Shown here: piece by piece, positions 41,832-50,241 of the stretch
Layout of the letters: each line of letters starts with the position of its first letter
Position numbering within the stretch: the first letter of the stretch is position 1
Source of the DNA: CAWHJN01 sp963829705
GTDB lineage: Bacteria > Bacteroidota > Rhodothermia > Rhodothermales > BA12
Direction of reading: 5' to 3'
Assembly: GCA_963829705.1 (NCBI GenBank)
Contig: CAWHJN010000005.1
Location: 434,001-498,000 of the forward strand
DNA length: 64,000 nt
The notes under the pieces: model-generated
The model's database searches: none
Seen by the model: the letters and a program-made list of their open reading frames with translations, nothing else
Told to the model about the DNA's origin: nothing
Made by a program: the position numbers and the translations under genes

Positions 41832-42554
41832 TCAGAACTTGCCGGTGTCGCGGACGAGCTGGCCGAGAAGGTCGTCGACGGTCTGGATGGATTTCTGCTG
41901 CGATTCGTAGGCGCGGAACTGCGCGATCATCTCGGTCATCTCGTGGACGGCGTTGACGTTGCTGGTTTCCAGAAAGCCCTGGAGCACGTCGGGCTGCTCG
42001 GCGTCGACGGGCTCGGCACCGTTTGCCGTGAAGGTGGACGCACTCGACCGCTGGAGTGCCGCAGGGTCGTCGAACGTCACCACGCGCAGGCGTCCCAGCG
42101 GCAGCGCGCCCTGGCGGAGCGTGCCATCGGCGCTGATTTCGACCGGTGTGCTGCTCGGCGGGATCGTGATGGGGCCGGTCGCGCCCATCACCGCCTCGCC
42201 CTCAGGGGTGCGAAGCGTGCCCTCGGCGTCGGTGACGAACGCGCCCGCGCGGGTGTAGCGCAGCGCGCCCGTGGCCTCGTCCTGGACTTCGAAGAAGCCC
42301 TCGCCGCGCAGCGCCACGTCGAGCGGGTTGCCGGTTTGCTGCACCGGCCCCGCGGCAAGGTCGGCGCGCTGCTCGGTGCGGCGGTCGCTCACGGGCGCGT
42401 CCTCGTTGTCGAGGCGCTCGTTAAGGGCCGTCGTGAACAGCCGATCACGTTTGTACCCGACCGTGTTGACGTTGGCGAGGTTGTTGGCCGTCCGCTCCTG
42501 ATGCTGCGTCATCTGCTGCATCGAGGAAACGGCGTTGCGGAGGCGGAGGAGCAT
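41832..42554 (-). CDS. flgF: Flagellar proximal rod protein FlgF
   Basis: A 240-residue rod protein. The N-terminus MLLRLRNAVSSMQQMTQHQE, then RTANNLANVNTVGYKRDRLF, and the C-terminus LETSNVNAVHEMTEMIAQFR, then AYESQQKSIQTVDDLLGQLV, belong to the FlgF/FlgG family; the shorter length and the position upstream of flgG make FlgF the better name. It is the first gene of the long minus-strand flg operon. No sigma-28-like promoter was found upstream, which fits an early or middle gene. Confidence 0.85.
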   Translation of the reverse strand: MLLRLRNAVSSMQQMTQHQERTANNLANVNTVGYKRDRLFTTALNERLDNEDAPVSDRRTEQRADLAAGPVQQTGNPLDVALRGEGFFEVQDEATGALRYTRAGAFVTDAEGTLRTPEGEAVMGATGPITIPPSSTPVEISADGTLRQGALPLGRLRVVTFDDPAALQRSSASTFTANGAEPVDAEQPDVLQGFLETSNVNAVHEMTEMIAQFRAYESQQKSIQTVDDLLGQLVRDTGKF

Positions 42555-42688
42555 GGCAGAGGGAGAAAGCACCGACCGCCCTCAGGCAAAGCCGCTGCCA
42601 CATGCCCTGACGGCGCTCTGGCGCGTGCGTCAGACGGTAAGCCGGAGTATTTTGCAGCCCATCCGGCATCTTTTGCCCCCGTTATCTC

Positions 42689-43090
42689 ATGAAGCTTCTC
42701 CTCGTCGAAGACGCCCGCGTGATGGCGCAGTCGCTGTGCCGCCAGCTTTCCACGCTCGGCTACACCGATGTCACCGTAGCCCTGAGTGCCGAAGAGGCCC
42801 TCGACCACCTGCGCGAGCGCGACTTCGACGCCGTGCTGCTGGACTGGCTGCTGCCCAAGATGAGCGGGCTGGAACTGTTGCAGATGATCCGCAGCTCGCG
42901 CCGCCTGGCCAAGCTGCCCGTCGTGATGACGACGGCCAACGGCGACCGCGGCGACGTGATGGACGCCTTCGACGCGGGCGCGACGGATTACCTGATCAAG
43001 CCATACGTGCTGGCGGCGCTGGAGGAGAAGATGACCGCGCTGGCGCAGCGCGTGGCCGAGCGGGCTGGGGCAGAAGCGGCCCGCACGTGA
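42689..43090 (+). CDS. CheY-like response regulator
   Basis: A 133-residue single-domain receiver with all conserved residues: acidic pair in LLLVEDARVMAQ, phospho-acceptor Asp in DAVLLDWLLPKMSG, Thr in VVMTTANG, Lys in YLIKPY. No output domain, so it works by protein contact, like CheY. The gene is divergent from the flgF operon and could carry the flagellar switch signal; this is inference from position. A TATTTTGC box at 42648-42655 is a possible -7 element. Confidence 0.88.
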   Translation: MKLLLVEDARVMAQSLCRQLSTLGYTDVTVALSAEEALDHLRERDFDAVLLDWLLPKMSGLELLQMIRSSRRLAKLPVVMTTANGDRGDVMDAFDAGATDYLIKPYVLAALEEKMTALAQRVAERAGAEAART

Positions 43091-43147
43091 ACGTTTCGGG
43101 ATGGACGGCAGGCCCAGGACCGCCTACCTTGCCACCTCGCCTCGCCC

Positions 43148-44620
43148 GTGACCCCTGCCGGAATGATCGCCGCGTTTTACGCCCTCAGCATGGCCGTGCT
43201 GCTCCTCTACGGCCTCAACCTGCTGTGGATGGCGACGCGGCACGGACGGGCCACCCGTAGCCGAGAAGGCAACGCGAGCATGGCTCCCGAGGCCGAACTG
43301 CCGCACGTGACCGTCCAGTTGCCGCTCTACAACGAGCAGCACGTCGCCGCTCGCCTCATCGGCGCCTGTGTGGCGCTCGATTACCCACGCGAGAAGCTGG
43401 AAATCCAGGTCCTCGACGACTCCACCGACGCGACGTTCGCGCTCGTGGCCGCCGAGGTGGCGCGGCACCGCGCCGCCGGGCACGCCGTCGTCCACGTCCA
43501 CCGCGCCGACCGGGTGGGCTTCAAGGCGGGCGCGTTGCAGCACGGCCTGCAGACAGCGCGCGGCACCCACATCGCCATCTTCGACGCCGACTTCGTGCCG
43601 CCGCCGCACTTTCTGCGCCGCGCCCTCGCGGGCTTCGACGCGCCCGACATCGGCCTGGTGCAGGCGCGCTGGGGGCACCTCAACCGCACGTATTCGCTGC
43701 TCACGCGCATCCAGGCGTTCGGGCTCGACGCCCACTTCGCCCTCGAACAGCACGTGCGCTCGGGCGAGGGGCTCTTCATCAACTTCAACGGCACGGCGGG
43801 CGTGTGGAAGCGCGCCTGCATCGACGCCGCAGGCGGGTGGGCCGCCGACACGCTCACCGAAGACCTCGACCTGAGCTACCGGGCGCAGATGAAAGGCTGG
43901 CGCTTCCGCTACCTCGACGCGCTCGAAGTGCCCGCCGAGTTGCCTGTCGAGATGCAGGGGTTGCGGCAGCAGCAGTTCCGGTGGACGAAGGGCGCGGCGG
44001 AGACGGGGCGCAAGTTGCTCGTGCCGTTTCTGCGCGCCCGGCTGCCGTGGCGCGTCAAAGTCCAGGGCAGCCTGCACCTGCTGGGGCACACCGTCTTCCC
44101 GTTCGTGCTGCTGGCGGTGCTGCTGCACCCGCTGCTCATCCACCAGCGCGTGGCGGGCCGGGGGCCGGGCGACTGGTACTTCGCGCTCGTGAGCATCGGC
44201 ATCGTCGGCTTCGCCGGGATGGTGCTCGGCCACGTGGCCGCGCAGCGCCACCTCTACGCCAACTGGATGCGGCGGATGCTGTTGTTGCCGGTCTTCATGG
44301 CGGGCACCACGGGCCTCGCCTTCAGCAACACGCTCGCCATCGCGCAGGCGCTCGCGGGGCGGCGCACGCCGTTCGTACGCACGCCCAAGTACAACGCGCA
44401 GCAGGGCCAGCCCGCGTGGTGGCACAGCCAGTACGCCGACCGCCGGTTGCCGGGCGCGGCGTGGGGCGAGGCGTTTCTGGCGGCTTACTCGTGGCTCGGC
44501 CTCGTCGTGATCGTGCAGGCCGGGGCGTGGGTGGCCGTGCCGTTCCAGCTGCTCTTCGCCGTCGGCTTCTCGCTCATCACCTTCTGGAACGTGCAGCACC
44601 GCTTCGGGCACGGCGCGTAG
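43148..44620 (+). CDS. Membrane GT2 glycosyltransferase, cellulose/mannan-synthase-like
   Basis: A 490-residue processive-type family 2 glycosyltransferase. An N-terminal membrane segment (about residues 8-27) is followed by the GT-A domain: VTVQLPLYNEQHVAARLI, IQVLDDSTDAT, the metal site in FDADFVPPPHF, TEDLDLS (general base) and the product site QQQFRWTKG (QXXRW). Four or more C-terminal membrane helices follow (about 310-470). The start is GTG at 43148; an ATG six codons on is possible. Such proteins make beta-linked glucan or mannan-type polymers; the product is unknown. No partner gene is seen nearby. Confidence 0.88.
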   Translation: MTPAGMIAAFYALSMAVLLLYGLNLLWMATRHGRATRSREGNASMAPEAELPHVTVQLPLYNEQHVAARLIGACVALDYPREKLEIQVLDDSTDATFALVAAEVARHRAAGHAVVHVHRADRVGFKAGALQHGLQTARGTHIAIFDADFVPPPHFLRRALAGFDAPDIGLVQARWGHLNRTYSLLTRIQAFGLDAHFALEQHVRSGEGLFINFNGTAGVWKRACIDAAGGWAADTLTEDLDLSYRAQMKGWRFRYLDALEVPAELPVEMQGLRQQQFRWTKGAAETGRKLLVPFLRARLPWRVKVQGSLHLLGHTVFPFVLLAVLLHPLLIHQRVAGRGPGDWYFALVSIGIVGFAGMVLGHVAAQRHLYANWMRRMLLLPVFMAGTTGLAFSNTLAIAQALAGRRTPFVRTPKYNAQQGQPAWWHSQYADRRLPGAAWGEAFLAAYSWLGLVVIVQAGAWVAVPFQLLFAVGFSLITFWNVQHRFGHGA

Positions 44621-44646
44621 CGCTTGGGCCGCCTCCCGGCGCTTTG

Positions 44647-44654
44647 TACCTTTG
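44647..44654 (+). promoter_or_regulatory. Candidate promoter of the TPR-anmK unit
   Basis: TACCTTTG matches the Bacteroidota -7 box TAnnTTTG exactly; TTGG lies about 20 nt upstream. The leader to the ATG at 44829 would be about 170 nt and contains repeats of families A, B and C. Confidence 0.45.
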
Positions 44655-44699
44655 CGTAGAAGAACGAGGGGGAACGGCGAACGGAGAGATTGGAATGAT

Positions 44700-44775
44700 G
44701 TAGGGGCCCGACATATCGTGTCCCCTACCGGACACACAAAACGCACGAATCGTAGGGGCGCAGCAGCCTGCCCCG
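44700..44775. repeat. Two family C elements upstream of the TPR gene
   Basis: 44700-44728: GTAGGGG ... CCCCTAC arms closing a near-palindromic centre ACATATCGTGT. 44752-44775: GTAGGGGCGCAGCAGCC followed by TGCCCC. Both begin with GTAGGGGC, as do the copies at 30301 and 58781. Confidence 0.7.
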
Positions 44776-44828
44776 CCTTGCGGGTGGTGCGTCCGGCGCA
44801 TGACGAGTGACGAATATCTACCCACGCG

Positions 44829-45713
44829 ATGAGCATTTCACGGATCGACGAGGCGTTTGCACAGATGGCGGAGGGCAATGCTGCCGCTGCGGCCGAGGTG
44901 CTGGGCGGCGTGCTGCGCGAGGCCCCCGGCTATGCGCCCGCGTACGTGCTGTATGCCCGCGCCTGCGAAGCCCTCCACGCCTGGCCGCAAGCGCTGGGCG
45001 TGTGGCAGCAGGCCCTCCTGCTCGCGCCCTCGCTGACGGTGGCCCGGGAAGGCGTGCTGCGCGCCACCCGCGTCATCGCCGCGCTCCGTGAACTCGACCC
45101 GCCCGCGCCGGAAGCAGCAGAGCCCACGCTGCCCGTACCATCCGAACTCCCTGCCACCGCGCCGCGCCCGCTGCCGCTGGGCAGGCGCGCCCTCGATACG
45201 CCGCCCCCGCCTGCCCAGCCATCTGCCACGCGCCCGCCCTTTCCCGGCACCGAGGCGGACCTCGACGAGCCCACGCTGCCGCCTGCCGAGGACGCTGCGC
45301 CAGCCTCCGGTCTTCAACGTCTACCTTCCGATCTTCCACCGGGCGTTTTCGACGTGCCGCCGCCGCCCGACGTCTTCCGCGCCGCGCCGCCCGTTCCCGA
45401 CGTGCCGGCTCCGACCTCCGGTCTTCCCGCTGGGCCGCGCACCTTCGACCTCGATCTCGACGGGCTCATCGAGCAACTCACCACGCAGCCGCGCATCACG
45501 CCGCGCCCCGACCTCGACGCCATCCCGCCGCCCGACCTCGAGGACGACGGCGAGGACATGGTTTCCGAGACACTCGCCCGCATCTACGCCACGCAGGGGC
45601 AGTTCGACGAGGCCGCGCGCATCTACGAGATGCTGGCCGCGCAGCAGCCCGAACGCGCCGAGGCGTTCCAGCGCGAGGCCACGGCGCTGCGCGCGCGCGC
45701 AGGGGACGAATGA
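44829..45713 (+). CDS. TPR protein with Pro-rich linker
   Basis: A 294-residue protein. Residues ~1-75 are TPR-like helices (FAQMAEGNAAAAAEVLGGVL, YARACEALHAWPQALGVWQQ), residues ~85-210 are a low-complexity Pro/Ala-rich linker, and the last ~60 hold another TPR (LARIYATQGQFDEAARIYEM, then LAAQQPERAEAFQREATAL). No signal peptide. The family is not recognisable beyond TPR. Its stop overlaps the anmK start (ATGA), so the two are translationally coupled and may share a cell-wall role. Confidence 0.75.
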   Translation: MSISRIDEAFAQMAEGNAAAAAEVLGGVLREAPGYAPAYVLYARACEALHAWPQALGVWQQALLLAPSLTVAREGVLRATRVIAALRELDPPAPEAAEPTLPVPSELPATAPRPLPLGRRALDTPPPPAQPSATRPPFPGTEADLDEPTLPPAEDAAPASGLQRLPSDLPPGVFDVPPPPDVFRAAPPVPDVPAPTSGLPAGPRTFDLDLDGLIEQLTTQPRITPRPDLDAIPPPDLEDDGEDMVSETLARIYATQGQFDEAARIYEMLAAQQPERAEAFQREATALRARAGDE

Positions 45714-46912
45714 ACGCGCTCGCCGCCCTCATCGAGAAGCCCGCCCGCCTCGTCGCCGGGGTGATGAGCGGCACGTCGCTCGACGGCGTCGACGTGGTCG
45801 TGGCGCGGCTCGAAGGCAGCGGGCGCGCCCTCACCCTCGACGTGCGCGCGGCGCACTCGGAGCCGTACCCCGAGGCGCTGCGTGCGCTCGTGCTGCGGAA
45901 CGCCGCCGTGGATACGTCGGACGTTCGGCGTCTCTCCAGCCTCAACGCCCGGCTGGCCATCGCCTACGCCGAGGCGGTGCAGCACGCGCTGGACGGCGCC
46001 GGGATCGCTCGTGCCGACCTCGACCTCGTCGGATCGCACGGGCAGACTGTCTGGCACGCCCCCGTTCCCGAGGACTGCGCGGGCGTGCCCGTGGCCTCGA
46101 CGCTCCAGATCGGCGACCCGTCGATGCTGGCCAAGTACCTCGGCGTGCCCGTCGTGGGCGACTTCCGGGTGGGCGACGTAGCGCTGGGCGGGCAGGGCGC
46201 GCCGCTCGTGCCGTACTTCGACTTCGTCCGCTTCGCACATCCCACCGAGACGCGCGGCCTGCTCAACCTCGGCGGCATCGCCAACCTGACGGTGCTGCCT
46301 GCCGGGGCTGACGCGGGAGACGTCTACGCCTTCGACACCGGCCCCGCCAACATGGTCATCGACCGGCTCGTGCAGCGCCTCTTCGATCAGCCCTACGACG
46401 CCGACGGGGCCATTGCCGCCACAGGCGAGGTGGACGAGACGCTGCTGATGGTGCTGCTCGACGATCCGTACCTGCGCGTGCCACCTCCCAAATCCACGGG
46501 CCGCGAACTCTACGACGAGGCGTACATCGACCAGCTCCTCGCCGACGCGGGCTTTGCCCACCACGCGCCAGACGAAGAGCAGGCGCGCAACCTGATCGCC
46601 ACCGCCACCGCCTTCACGGCGCACAGCATCGCCCTGGCGTACCACCTGTTCGTAGAGAAAAAGCACCCGCTCGACGTGCTGATCCCGAGTGGCGGCGGGC
46701 GGCGCAACGCTACGCTCTTGCAGATGCTGGCCGACCGTTTCCCCGGCGTGCCCGTCCGCCCCGTCGACGCGTACGGCGTGGACAGCGACACCAAAGAAGC
46801 ACTCTGCTTCGCCGTGCTCGCGCACGAGACGCTCAACGGTGTGCCCACGAACCTCCCCCGCGTGACAGGTGCTGCCCGCGCCACGGTGCTCGGCAAGATC
46901 TGCCTGGGATGA
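45710..46912 (+). CDS. anmK: Anhydro-N-acetylmuramic acid kinase
   Basis: Phosphorylates and opens 1,6-anhydroMurNAc to MurNAc-6-phosphate in peptidoglycan recycling. The 400-residue protein has the signature VAGVMSGTSLDGVDVV (about residue 15), the sugar-binding GSHGQTVWH, the ATP site GGIANLTVL and DTGPANMVID, and the final SGGGRRNATLLQML. The length is slightly over the usual 370-385. It overlaps the upstream TPR gene by 4 nt. Confidence 0.95.
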   Translation: MNALAALIEKPARLVAGVMSGTSLDGVDVVVARLEGSGRALTLDVRAAHSEPYPEALRALVLRNAAVDTSDVRRLSSLNARLAIAYAEAVQHALDGAGIARADLDLVGSHGQTVWHAPVPEDCAGVPVASTLQIGDPSMLAKYLGVPVVGDFRVGDVALGGQGAPLVPYFDFVRFAHPTETRGLLNLGGIANLTVLPAGADAGDVYAFDTGPANMVIDRLVQRLFDQPYDADGAIAATGEVDETLLMVLLDDPYLRVPPPKSTGRELYDEAYIDQLLADAGFAHHAPDEEQARNLIATATAFTAHSIALAYHLFVEKKHPLDVLIPSGGGRRNATLLQMLADRFPGVPVRPVDAYGVDSDTKEALCFAVLAHETLNGVPTNLPRVTGAARATVLGKICLG

Positions 46913-47011
46913 GTTGAAAGGGGGAAGGCGGAACGGGGATGGGGCTGGTAAGGGCGCAGCCCGCTGCTGGGATCGAGGATAGATCGTAGGGGCGGGGTGG
47001 ATTTCGCCCAG

Positions 47012-47055
47012 CGGCCCTCACGCGGACGTGCCATGGCACGTCCGCGTGAGGGCCG
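47012..47055. repeat. Perfect 44-bp palindrome (family C core)
   Basis: Left half 47012-47033 begins CGGCCCTCACGCGG and ends ACGTGCCA; right half is its exact reverse complement. The GGACGTGCC core matches the copies at 23447 and 39516. Just upstream, 46949 and 46987 carry TAAGGGCGCAG and GTAGGGGCGGGG, two more partial copies. Confidence 0.9.
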
Positions 47056-47187
47056 AAGCGAACAGCCTTACCTCCGCCGGAGATAGAGAATGGCGGAATA
47101 GCGGAGGGTGATGAAACGACGGTGCCGTTTCCATCTTCCATCCGCGACTTTCCCCGTTCACCCGTCACTCTTTACCCTGTACCCACG

Positions 47188-48237
47188 ATGCTCCTCAGCG
47201 AACTCGGCGAATTTGGCCTCATCGACCGCTTGCAGCGCGTGCTCGGGCCCGCCTCTGACCCCGACCTGCTCCAGGGTATCCAGGACGATGCCGCCGTGTA
47301 CCGCGTGGGCGGCGGGCGCGTCCACGTCGTCACCACCGACGCGCTGATCGAAGGCTTTCACTTCGACCGCAGCTTCACGCCGCTCGACAAGCTCGGCTTC
47401 AAGAGCATCGCCGTCAACGTGAGCGACGTGGCAGCCATGAACGCCCGGCCCCGCTTTGCCACCATCGCGCTCGGGCTGCCCGCGACGCTCGCCGTCGAGG
47501 AGGTCGAGACGTTGTACAGAGGCATGGCGCGCGCGTGCGAACGTTTCGGCGTGACGCTCATCGGCGGCGACACCACGGCGGCGAACGCCCTCACGCTCGC
47601 CATCACCCTCGTCGGCGAGGCGCGCGAGGAGGACGTCGTCTACCGCAGCGGCGCGCAACCTGGCGACCTGCTGTGCCTCACCGGCGACGTGGGCGCGGCC
47701 TTCGCGGGCCTCAAGCTGCTGCTCCACCACCGCGACGCGCTGCGCCGCGACGCCGCGCACACGCCCGACTTCGCGCCGTGGCAGTACGTGCTGGCCCGCC
47801 AGCTTGCCCCCACGCCGCGCCTCGAAGCCGTCGCGGCGTGGCAACAGGCAGGCGTGCGCCCCACGTCGCTCATCGACGTGTCCGACGGGCTGGCCTCCGA
47901 GATTCACCACCTCTGCGACCTCAGCGGCACGGGTGCGCTCGTCTACGAAGCCGCCCTCCCCATCGACGAGCAGACGCGCGCCGTGGCCACCGAATTCGAG
48001 GACGACGTGGATGTGTACGCGCTCTTCGGCGGCGAGGATTACGAACTGCTCTTCACGATGCCTGAGAAGGACTTCGCCCGGCTGCCGCAGCAGGGCCTCT
48101 TCGTGCCCATCGGGCGGGTTGTGGAGCCGGAAGAAGGCGTTCACGTGCAGACCGCCGACAGTGGCGAGCGGGTGGCGCTGCCCGCGGCAGGCTTCAACCA
48201 CTTCGCCCCGCCCGCCCCCGGTGCCGAACTGACCTGA
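47188..48237 (+). CDS. thiL: Thiamine-monophosphate kinase
   Basis: Makes thiamine diphosphate from thiamine monophosphate. 349 residues. Motifs: GEFGLIDRLQRVLGP near the start, IQDDAAVYRV (ATP/metal Asp pair), VVTTDALIEGFHFDRSFTP, GFKSIAVNVSDVAAMNARPR, LIGGDTTAANAL, and the C-terminal GGEDYELLFTMPE. The ATG at 47188 gives the family start LLSELGEFG. The leader before it is a mixture of family A and B words (CTTTCCCCGTTCACCCGTCA). Confidence 0.94.
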   Translation: MLLSELGEFGLIDRLQRVLGPASDPDLLQGIQDDAAVYRVGGGRVHVVTTDALIEGFHFDRSFTPLDKLGFKSIAVNVSDVAAMNARPRFATIALGLPATLAVEEVETLYRGMARACERFGVTLIGGDTTAANALTLAITLVGEAREEDVVYRSGAQPGDLLCLTGDVGAAFAGLKLLLHHRDALRRDAAHTPDFAPWQYVLARQLAPTPRLEAVAAWQQAGVRPTSLIDVSDGLASEIHHLCDLSGTGALVYEAALPIDEQTRAVATEFEDDVDVYALFGGEDYELLFTMPEKDFARLPQQGLFVPIGRVVEPEEGVHVQTADSGERVALPAAGFNHFAPPAPGAELT

Positions 48238-48344
48238 GACGGCGCACAGGAAATGGAGGGCTCCGGCGTAAGGGGGTAAGTCATGTGTTTTCAATGCATA
48301 AGGTGGAGATGTGCTTCAGATTTTCGTAGTTTTACTGCCGAAAC

Positions 48345-48371
48345 ACGTAGCGTCAGTAAGGGACGTTACGT
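48345..48371. promoter_or_regulatory. Imperfect dyad upstream of the GntR gene, possible operator
   Basis: ACGTAGCGTC (48345-48354) and GACGTTACGT (48362-48371) pair at nine of ten positions across 7 nt. The surrounding 200-nt spacer is clearly AT-richer than the rest of the window and contains TAGTTTTA and TTTTCAATG stretches that may hold the promoter. A regulator binding its own promoter region is common in this family; the link is inference. Confidence 0.4.
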
Positions 48372-48433
48372 GCAGCGATACGCCTGCAAACTGTAGGTGG
48401 TAGTTTTCTCTCGCACGTTCTCGCTCCCCTTTC

Positions 48434-49027
48434 ATGACCGCTCCCACGCCGGACCGCCGTTTTCAAGAAGTCGCTCGCTGGATTGAGGAGCAGATCCACA
48501 CGAGGACGCTCCGCCCCGGCGACCGTCTTCCTCCCGAACGCAAATTGGTCGAGCAATTCGGCCTCAGCCGAACCGTCGTGCGCGAGGCGCTACAGGCGCT
48601 GGCCGCGCGCGGCCTCATCGAGAGCCACGTGGGCCGCGGTACGTTCGTGCGCCTGCCCGACGCGCACCACCTCGCCTCCAAGCTCAACCTGATGGCGTGT
48701 ACGGGAGAGGGAGACGTGCTCGAAGCGTTCCACGGGCTGGTGGGCGTGCTGGTCTACCGGGCCTCCGCGCGTCACACCGCCGCGCAGCGCACGCGCCTGC
48801 GCGCGCTGCTGCACGCTCCCGAGGCGCGGCAGGACGTGGCAGAGGAGTTTCTGGACGTGCTGGGGGAAGCCGCGCAGAGCCCGCTGCTGGCGACGATCGC
48901 CAGTGCCCTGGCGGCCGTCCTCTACGCCCGCGGCGATGGAGCGGACGTGGAACTCGGCACGCTCGTGGCGCACGTAGAGCAGCACCTCGGCACCACCGAG
49001 TTGTTTGGCGACGGCAGGGCCGCCTGA
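48434..49027 (+). CDS. GntR-family transcriptional regulator (FadR-like)
   Basis: A 197-residue regulator. The winged-helix domain is at about 8-75: VARWIEEQIHTRTLRPGDRL, then PPERKLVEQFGLSRTVVREA and GLIESHVGRGTFVRLP. The helical C-terminal domain (about 85-190) resembles FCD of FadR-type members but is short and lacks clear metal-binding His residues; sugar or acid ligand unknown. Autoregulation is possible through the dyad 63 nt upstream of the start. It converges with the VOC gene with 4 nt between. Confidence 0.85.
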   Translation: MTAPTPDRRFQEVARWIEEQIHTRTLRPGDRLPPERKLVEQFGLSRTVVREALQALAARGLIESHVGRGTFVRLPDAHHLASKLNLMACTGEGDVLEAFHGLVGVLVYRASARHTAAQRTRLRALLHAPEARQDVAEEFLDVLGEAAQSPLLATIASALAAVLYARGDGADVELGTLVAHVEQHLGTTELFGDGRAA

Positions 49028-49031
49028 GCCG

Positions 49032-49319
49032 TCAGGCCGCGCGACGCTGCGCGGGTTCGACGCAGACCGTTGTGCCGTCGGGGTCGGTTTGCTCGCCCAC
49101 GTCGCGCCCTTCCAGCACGAGCGAGAGCGCCCCTCGCTGCGGCGCTAGCGGGACGACGTGCGCGGGCCACTGGTCACGCCGCTCGATGAACAGGTCGGCG
49201 TCGTCGCGGCGCAAAAGCGCCCACAGCGGCTGCCCGTCGGCGTTCATCTCGGTGGCCGACACGTGGAAACCGAGCGTGTGGTAAAAGTGGATCGAAGCCT
49301 GAACGTCGTCTACGAGCAT
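49032..49319 (-). CDS. VOC-superfamily (glyoxalase-like) protein, short
   Basis: A 95-residue protein with one beta-alpha-beta-beta-beta vicinal-oxygen-chelate module and part of a second: MLVDDVQASIHFYHTLGFHV, then NADGQPLWALLRRDDADLFI. The usual protein is 115-135 residues, and the last strands are partly missing, so it may be truncated or divergent. No metal-ligand pattern can be assigned securely. It overlaps no other gene; upstream is the yebC unit. Confidence 0.6.
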   Translation of the reverse strand: MLVDDVQASIHFYHTLGFHVSATEMNADGQPLWALLRRDDADLFIERRDQWPAHVVPLAPQRGALSLVLEGRDVGEQTDPDGTTVCVEPAQRRAA

Positions 49320-49392
49320 CGGGGCGGGCGGTGGTGGAGATGCCAGGATACCCACCGCCGCTGACGCCCGTGTGTCACCGCCGCGCGGGCCT

Positions 49393-50124
49393 TCAGGCGA
49401 GGTTGTGGAAGACCTTCTGCACGTCCTCGTCGGCCTCGATTTTGGCGACAAAGGCCAGCACCTCGTCGGCCTGCTCGTCGGGGAGGGCGGTTTCGCTCGT
49501 CGGCACCCACTCGATCTCCGCCGAGACGGGCGTGATGCCGGCGTCTTCGAGCGCCTTCTGCAGGTGCCCGAACTCCGCGAAGGCACACCGCGCCACGAGC
49601 ACGGGGTTTTCCTCCTCGTCGGTGGTGCGCTCCATCTCCTCCAACCCGTGGTCGATGAGGTGCAACTCCAGATCGTCGGCGTCCATGCCGCCGAGCGCCT
49701 TCGGGTCGAGCGTGAAGACGCCCATCTTGTTGAACTGGAACGCCACGCTGCCCGTCGTGCCCATGTTGCCGCCGCCGCGCGAGAAGATGGCGCGCAGGTT
49801 GGCGATGGTGCGGTTGACGTTGTCGGTGGCCGTCTCGATCATCAGCGGCACGCCGTGCGGGGCGTAGCCTTCGTAGAGGAGCTCCTCGTAGTCGGCCAGC
49901 TCGCGGCCCTGCGCCCGCTTGATGGCGGCGTCCACCTTTTCCTTGGGCATGTTGACGCTCTTGGCGTTCTGCAAAACGCGCCGGAGCTGCGGGTTGAGGT
50001 CGGGGTCGGGCCCGCCCGCGCGGACGGCGATGACGATGTCTTTGCCAATGCGGGCAAACTGCTTGGCCATGCGGTCGAAGCGGGCGAACATCGTCGCCTT
50101 GCGCTTTTCGAACATGCGACCCAT
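49393..50124 (-). CDS. YebC/PmpR-family regulator or translation factor
   Basis: A 243-residue member of the YebC/PmpR (TACO1) family, DNA-binding or translation-assisting at proline stretches. MGRMFEKRKATMFARFDRMA, then RVLQNAKSVNMPKEKVDAAI, LLYEGYAPHGVPLMIETATD, NRTIANLRAIFSRGGGNMGT and TGSVAFQFNKMGVFTL are hallmarks; length is standard. Of the two YebC types, this resembles the one beginning GRMFEKRK, common in Bacteroidota. Family A words lie directly 5' of the ATG. Several other genes face the same way upstream. Confidence 0.94.
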   Translation of the reverse strand: MGRMFEKRKATMFARFDRMAKQFARIGKDIVIAVRAGGPDPDLNPQLRRVLQNAKSVNMPKEKVDAAIKRAQGRELADYEELLYEGYAPHGVPLMIETATDNVNRTIANLRAIFSRGGGNMGTTGSVAFQFNKMGVFTLDPKALGGMDADDLELHLIDHGLEEMERTTDEEENPVLVARCAFAEFGHLQKALEDAGITPVSAEIEWVPTSETALPDEQADEVLAFVAKIEADEDVQKVFHNLA

Positions 50125-50167
50125 AGGAGAAACGCGGAAGGTGGAAAGGGAAACGCGGAAGTGGAAC
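50125..50167 (-). repeat. Family A repeat abutting yebC start
   Basis: On the minus strand GTTCCACTTCCGCGTTTCCC, then TTTCCACCTTCCGCGTTTCT and CCT, ending at the yebC ATG: two tandem TTCCGCGTTTC units. Confidence 0.75.
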
Positions 50168-50241
50168 GCCTGACTGGGGCGAGGTGTCCGAGGGGCAATG
50201 TAGGAGTGGCGCGGGAAACCTGCGGCGGACTCATAGCAGCT

